Source: an uncultured Akkermansia sp.
GTDB lineage: Bacteria; Verrucomicrobiota; Verrucomicrobiia; Verrucomicrobiales; Akkermansiaceae
DNA: 10,248 nt
Reading direction: 5' to 3'
Assembly (NCBI GenBank): GCA_900766865.1
Contig: CAAFXA010000515.1
Coordinates: 1-10,248 of the forward strand
The translations under genes and the position numbers were made by a program. The stretch's first letter is position 1. Every line of letters starts with the position of its first letter. This document shows, one piece after another, positions 6,906 through 10,248 of the stretch. Below the pieces are notes generated by a model. It ran no database searches. It saw only the letters and a list, made by a program, of their open reading frames with translations, and had not been told where the DNA came from.

Positions 6906-7487
6906 TTATTCGGCATAGCCGAGCGTTTGGTGGGCGATGACAACCTGGCCATCCGGGAGGTTCATTTCGCGAGTCAGAGCTGTTGCGTCAATCATGGCGC
7001 GGATGACGGTGTTTATTCCCTTGGATGTGGCGTACAGATAAACATTCTGGTAGGCGGAACCCACATGGGAACGCCCTGCGTAGTCGTCCTTTGCTGTGAA
7101 AAGAAGGTGAAGAGGCGCATTTTTGACGTAATCCTGCTTTTCGCAAAGGGGAATAAGGTTCTTGTCATTCACTTTTTCCAGGCAGTTGTCAGCTGCGTTG
7201 TAGCGCCATGTTCCTTCCGTGGTGAGTACGTAGAGCCCCATGTTCTGTGTGTTGCGTGATGTAGGGATGGTGCGATTGCCGTGGGCTGATATTCCCCAGG
7301 CTACCCAGAGGATTTCGCTGAGGGTCTGGTCGTCTATTTTGTGATTTGGGTTATACTCCCGCCCCGATTTGCGAGCGTTGATGGCTTCCATTAGTGGCAT
7401 GCCGCCTGTTACTATTGGAGCGGGCAGAGGTTTGATTTCGGCTGCAACGGCAGCACCGGCCAGTAGCACGAGAAGTGTCTTGAACAT
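6906..7487 (-). CDS. Exported nitroreductase-family (SagB-like) flavoprotein
   Basis: 193 aa, with a short signal peptide (MFKTLLVLLAGAAVAA, cleavage near residue 16). The mature part has the nitroreductase fold signatures: MEAINARKSGREY (33-45, FMN phosphate-type RxSxR region), TIPTSRNTQ (73-81), HVGSAYQNVYLYATSKGINT (141-160) and the C-terminal HQTLGY (186-191). Members bind FMN and reduce or oxidise varied small substrates with NAD(P)H or another donor; the substrate here cannot be told. The length suits a minimal single-domain nitroreductase. A good Shine-Dalgarno-like GAAGGGA (7499-7493) lies 5 nt before the ATG at 7487. Export of an FMN enzyme by the Sec route is unusual, because no twin-arginine motif is present. 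It is convergent with the thioredoxin-like gene. Confidence 0.85.
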   Translation of the reverse strand: MFKTLLVLLAGAAVAAEIKPLPAPIVTGGMPLMEAINARKSGREYNPNHKIDDQTLSEILWVAWGISAHGNRTIPTSRNTQNMGLYVLTTEGTWRYNAADNCLEKVNDKNLIPLCEKQDYVKNAPLHLLFTAKDDYAGRSHVGSAYQNVYLYATSKGINTVIRAMIDATALTREMNLPDGQVVIAHQTLGYAE

Positions 7488-7495
7488 ACAATTCC

Positions 7496-7524
7496 CTTCT
7501 AGCAGATAATAATTCTGTTGTCAA
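7496..7524 (-). promoter_or_regulatory. Candidate nitroreductase promoter
   Basis: On the minus strand a perfect -35 TTGACA (7524-7519) is followed after 17 nt by TAGAAG (7501-7496), 8 nt before the ATG. The -10 candidate overlaps the Shine-Dalgarno-like GAAGGGA, so both cannot work as read. Either the message is nearly leaderless or the true promoter is elsewhere. Confidence 0.4.
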
Positions 7525-7527
7525 CCG

Positions 7528-7552
7528 GAAAAAATAAATGCCTTTAGGGCAT
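7528..7552 (-). terminator. Intrinsic terminator of the uracil-DNA glycosylase gene
   Basis: On the minus strand a short stem ATGCC/GGCAT (7552-7548 with 7542-7538, loop of 5) starts inside the TGA stop of the glycosylase gene. It is followed by the T-rich tract TTATTTTTT (about 7537-7529). The stem is only 5 bp, but the position right at the stop and the T-run support the call. Confidence 0.6.
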
Positions 7553-8523
7553 CACTTCTTCAGGAAATAGCCCCGCTGCTTTTCGCTAATGGGTAATCCG
7601 CACATCTCCATGACGTGCAGCATTTCTTCCCAGAGTTTGCGGCGTTCTGTTAAGTCATTGGTGCGCAGTAGGTAGCTGGGGTGGTGTGTTACGATGACAG
7701 GAACGCCGCAGAATTGGCCGTGTTGTTGCTGGTAGGCTGTCAGGGGTAAATCCCCCATGCGCAAAAGTCCGCGCGCAGCTATAACCCCCAGTGCCACGAT
7801 GACTTTGGGTTGCACCAGGCGGACCTCCAGCTCAATGATAGATGAGGAGAAGAGAAGCTCCTTTTCGTTGGGTGGTCGATTGTTCGTTGTCTGCCGTGGC
7901 ATGGCCGGGCGGAATTTGACGAAATGAGTCAGGTAGACTTGCTCTCGTGTCAGCCCCATGGCCTTAAGCATGCTGTCTAGCTTTTCGCCGGCGGCGCCGG
8001 CAAAGGGGCGGCTCTCTGCTTCATCCGGATATGTGGGGGCATCGCCCACAAACATTATATCGGCAGAGCGGTCGCCGTATGGAAGAATGCAACTTGTACG
8101 CAGGGTGCCGAGCTGGCGTAATGGTGGCCAGGTGGGAAGCATGCGGGCAAAATTGCTCCACACTTCCTCTGCATTGCTTCCGCCGGGGCGGAAGAAAGGA
8201 ATTTCCTCTTGCTCGGCGGGGTAATCACTCGGTGAGTCGATGCTTTCTTCTCTGAAAGCGGAGCGCAGGTAGTTGGCGACCTCTCCGGCCCCCTCATTAA
8301 CCTGGGTATTATGGGAGGAATCCGAGGCCGATGTGGTATTTGTCGGGGTGCTTTGTGCGGCAATTGCTGCTGGAGCAGAAGATGGGGAGTATCTGATTCC
8401 GCGCTTGGCGGCCAGCATCCATTCTCTCAGAACGGCGCGTGCACCGTCGTCGATAGGCAGGCGCTCCATACCCCGCTCCTGCAGGGTATGCAGATATTTA
8501 GCTACCAGTTCCGCCGTTGTCAT
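7552..8523 (-). CDS. Family-4-like uracil-DNA glycosylase without the usual Fe-S cysteines
   Basis: 323 aa. Predicted to remove uracil from DNA in base-excision repair. The C-terminal domain (about 120-323) has the superfamily motifs: IMFVGDAP (156-163, motif A region), SRPFAGAAGEKLDSML (171-186), VYLTHFVKFRP (196-206), PKVIVALG (239-246) and HHPSYLLR (280-287, motif B). Family 4 enzymes carry four cluster cysteines. Here the CxxC before the TxR stretch is Pro/Arg (LRQLGTLRTS), VKCRP reads VKFRP, and the fourth is also absent. The only Cys are 145, 272 and 308. Residues 1-115 are an extension with a Ser/Thr/Ala-rich linker (about 46-80). I chose the ATG at 8523 because GAGG lies 4 nt upstream. 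The frame opens further to a TTG at 8562, but that TTG is part of the -35-like TTGACA. Another ATG at 8544 remains possible. Confidence 0.8.
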   Translation of the reverse strand: MTTAELVAKYLHTLQERGMERLPIDDGARAVLREWMLAAKRGIRYSPSSAPAAIAAQSTPTNTTSASDSSHNTQVNEGAGEVANYLRSAFREESIDSPSDYPAEQEEIPFFRPGGSNAEEVWSNFARMLPTWPPLRQLGTLRTSCILPYGDRSADIMFVGDAPTYPDEAESRPFAGAAGEKLDSMLKAMGLTREQVYLTHFVKFRPAMPRQTTNNRPPNEKELLFSSSIIELEVRLVQPKVIVALGVIAARGLLRMGDLPLTAYQQQHGQFCGVPVIVTHHPSYLLRTNDLTERRKLWEEMLHVMEMCGLPISEKQRGYFLKK

Positions 8524-8534
8524 TTCGCCTCGAT

Positions 8535-8562
8535 ATGGTAGCATATCGCACCCGATTGTCAA
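8535..8562 (-). promoter_or_regulatory. Candidate promoter of the uracil-DNA glycosylase gene
   Basis: On the minus strand TTGACA (8562-8557), then 16 nt, then TACCAT (8540-8535), 11 nt before the chosen ATG. The -35 is perfect; the -10 matches 4 of 6. It would give a leader of only about 5 nt, again excluding the GAGG. It argues against the upstream TTG and ATG as starts. Confidence 0.4.
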
Positions 8563-8715
8563 TCTTGAAAGAGTTTTGGCTTATTATTTCGTATTTCTTG
8601 AGCGGTTTTGGGGCGTTTTCGGAAAAGTGCCGAAAATGTCAATTTTTATTTCATTGATTTTTCAATGTTTTGTGAAAAATGTTGCAAAAAAACGAAAAAT
8701 TTTTGAAAAATGAGC
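8563..8715. promoter_or_regulatory. Divergent AT-rich region upstream of the rRNA promoter, with UP-like tracts and two inverted repeats
   Basis: No gene is supported here. The stretch is AT-rich and separates the glycosylase gene from the rRNA operon. A/T tracts at about 8683-8710, directly before the -35, look like an UP element for RNA polymerase alpha subunits. Two short inverted repeats are visible: TTTTCGG (8616-8622) with CCGAAAA (8630-8636), and CATTGA (8652-8657) with TCAATG (8662-8667). They could be binding sites for regulators of rRNA synthesis or an insulating terminator-like structure; I cannot decide. Confidence 0.5.
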
Positions 8716-8744
8716 TTGACGTGCGGCGATGTTTCATGTATACT
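8716..8744 (+). promoter_or_regulatory. rRNA operon promoter
   Basis: TTGACG (8716-8721), a 17-nt spacer, and TATACT (8739-8744) form a near-consensus sigma-70 promoter preceded by A/T tracts. Transcription should begin near 8750-8752. This is the strongest promoter in the window and fits a stable-RNA operon. Confidence 0.85.
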
Positions 8745-8750
8745 TTGCGG

Positions 8751-9053
8751 CACCCCGACACGGGGCAGCCCGAAAGAGCGAGCGAAACGCTGAAACAAGC
8801 GACGCGAACGAATCGGCCGGGCGAGGCAGTTTTCATTTACGGACTTTCCGTGGCACCACGGCGCAGCTGAGAAGCGAGCGCCACCGGATACAACCTTCCG
8901 GGTGGGGTGCCGGAGAGGCAAAAGAGAGGGAAGGAAAAGGTCGTGACGCGTGCCGTGGCCTACGCCGAGATGAAGTTCTAAGGAACTTCGGAGCGGGGTT
9001 ACACGGTACTGATGAACGAAAGTTCATTGGTCCAGCAATTTCTTAATTTATAT
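8751..9053 (+). other. 16S rRNA 5' leader, structured, non-coding
   Basis: About 300 nt between the promoter and the mature 16S end. Open frames here are short and unlike any protein I know. Clear hairpins: CCCCG/CGGGG (8753-8757 with 8761-8765) at the very 5' end; CCGTG/CACGG (8849-8853 region with 8857-8861); GAAGTTC/GAACTTC (8972-8978 with 8983-8989, loop TAAG); ATGAAC/GTTCAT (9012-9017 with 9022-9027) closed by a GAAA tetraloop. The AT-rich stretch at 9034-9053 is only weakly boxA-like. The strand that would pair with the leader to form the RNase III stem lies beyond the right edge. No tRNA is present. Confidence 0.7.

Positions 9054-10248
<1,195 letters not shown>

Noticed and set aside
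8646..9046. Short open frames on both strands in the rRNA leader (for example 8729-9046 plus, 8646-8921 minus).
   Set aside because: They overlap the rRNA promoter and leader, lack ribosome sites and resemble no protein. The region is better explained as untranslated leader.

Overview
The window looks like chromosomal DNA of a Verrucomicrobiota bacterium, most likely in the Akkermansia branch of Verrucomicrobiales. The basis is the partial 16S rRNA gene at the right end. From memory it shares several unusual stretches with Akkermansia 16S, such as the start GAACGCTGGCGGCGTGGATA and the 'ggtggcagcagtcgagaatc' region, but it differs in many variable positions. It is therefore a relative and not A. 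muciniphila itself. I could not run a database comparison.

Layout from left to right. Positions 1-1839 (minus) hold the first 613 codons of an exported exo-sialidase (GH33) that runs off the left edge. Positions 1883-5629 (minus) hold a probable operon read right to left: a fused SecDF protein-export subunit, a membrane-anchored CbiX/SirB-like chelatase-fold protein, and a small DUF167/YggU protein whose start overlaps the chelatase stop (ATGA). Positions 5630-5887 are a divergent promoter region. Positions 5888-6823 (plus) encode an exported thioredoxin-fold protein with a CTAC active site. A strong bidirectional terminator at 6841-6890 separates it from a convergent gene, an exported nitroreductase-fold flavoprotein (6906-7487, minus). 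Next comes a family-4-like uracil-DNA glycosylase (7552-8523, minus) with its own terminator. A divergent AT-rich control region then leads to a textbook rRNA promoter (8716-8744), a structured leader of about 300 nt, and the 16S gene (from about 9054), which is cut by the right edge.

How the genes work together: three products carry export signals (sialidase, thioredoxin-like protein, nitroreductase), and SecDF is the motor that helps such proteins cross the inner membrane. A secreted sialidase fits a host-glycan-degrading lifestyle, though the rest of any such pathway is outside the window. I see no mobile element, CRISPR array, tRNA or obvious defence system. Most of the window is ordinary core chromosome.

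The points most worth a second look are: an inverted repeat lying exactly between the candidate -35 and -10 of the sialidase gene; a uracil-DNA glycosylase that appears to lack all four iron-sulfur cysteines of its family; a CbiX-like protein with two membrane segments and a shortened first lobe; and several promoters placed so close to their start codons that the mRNAs could be nearly leaderless.
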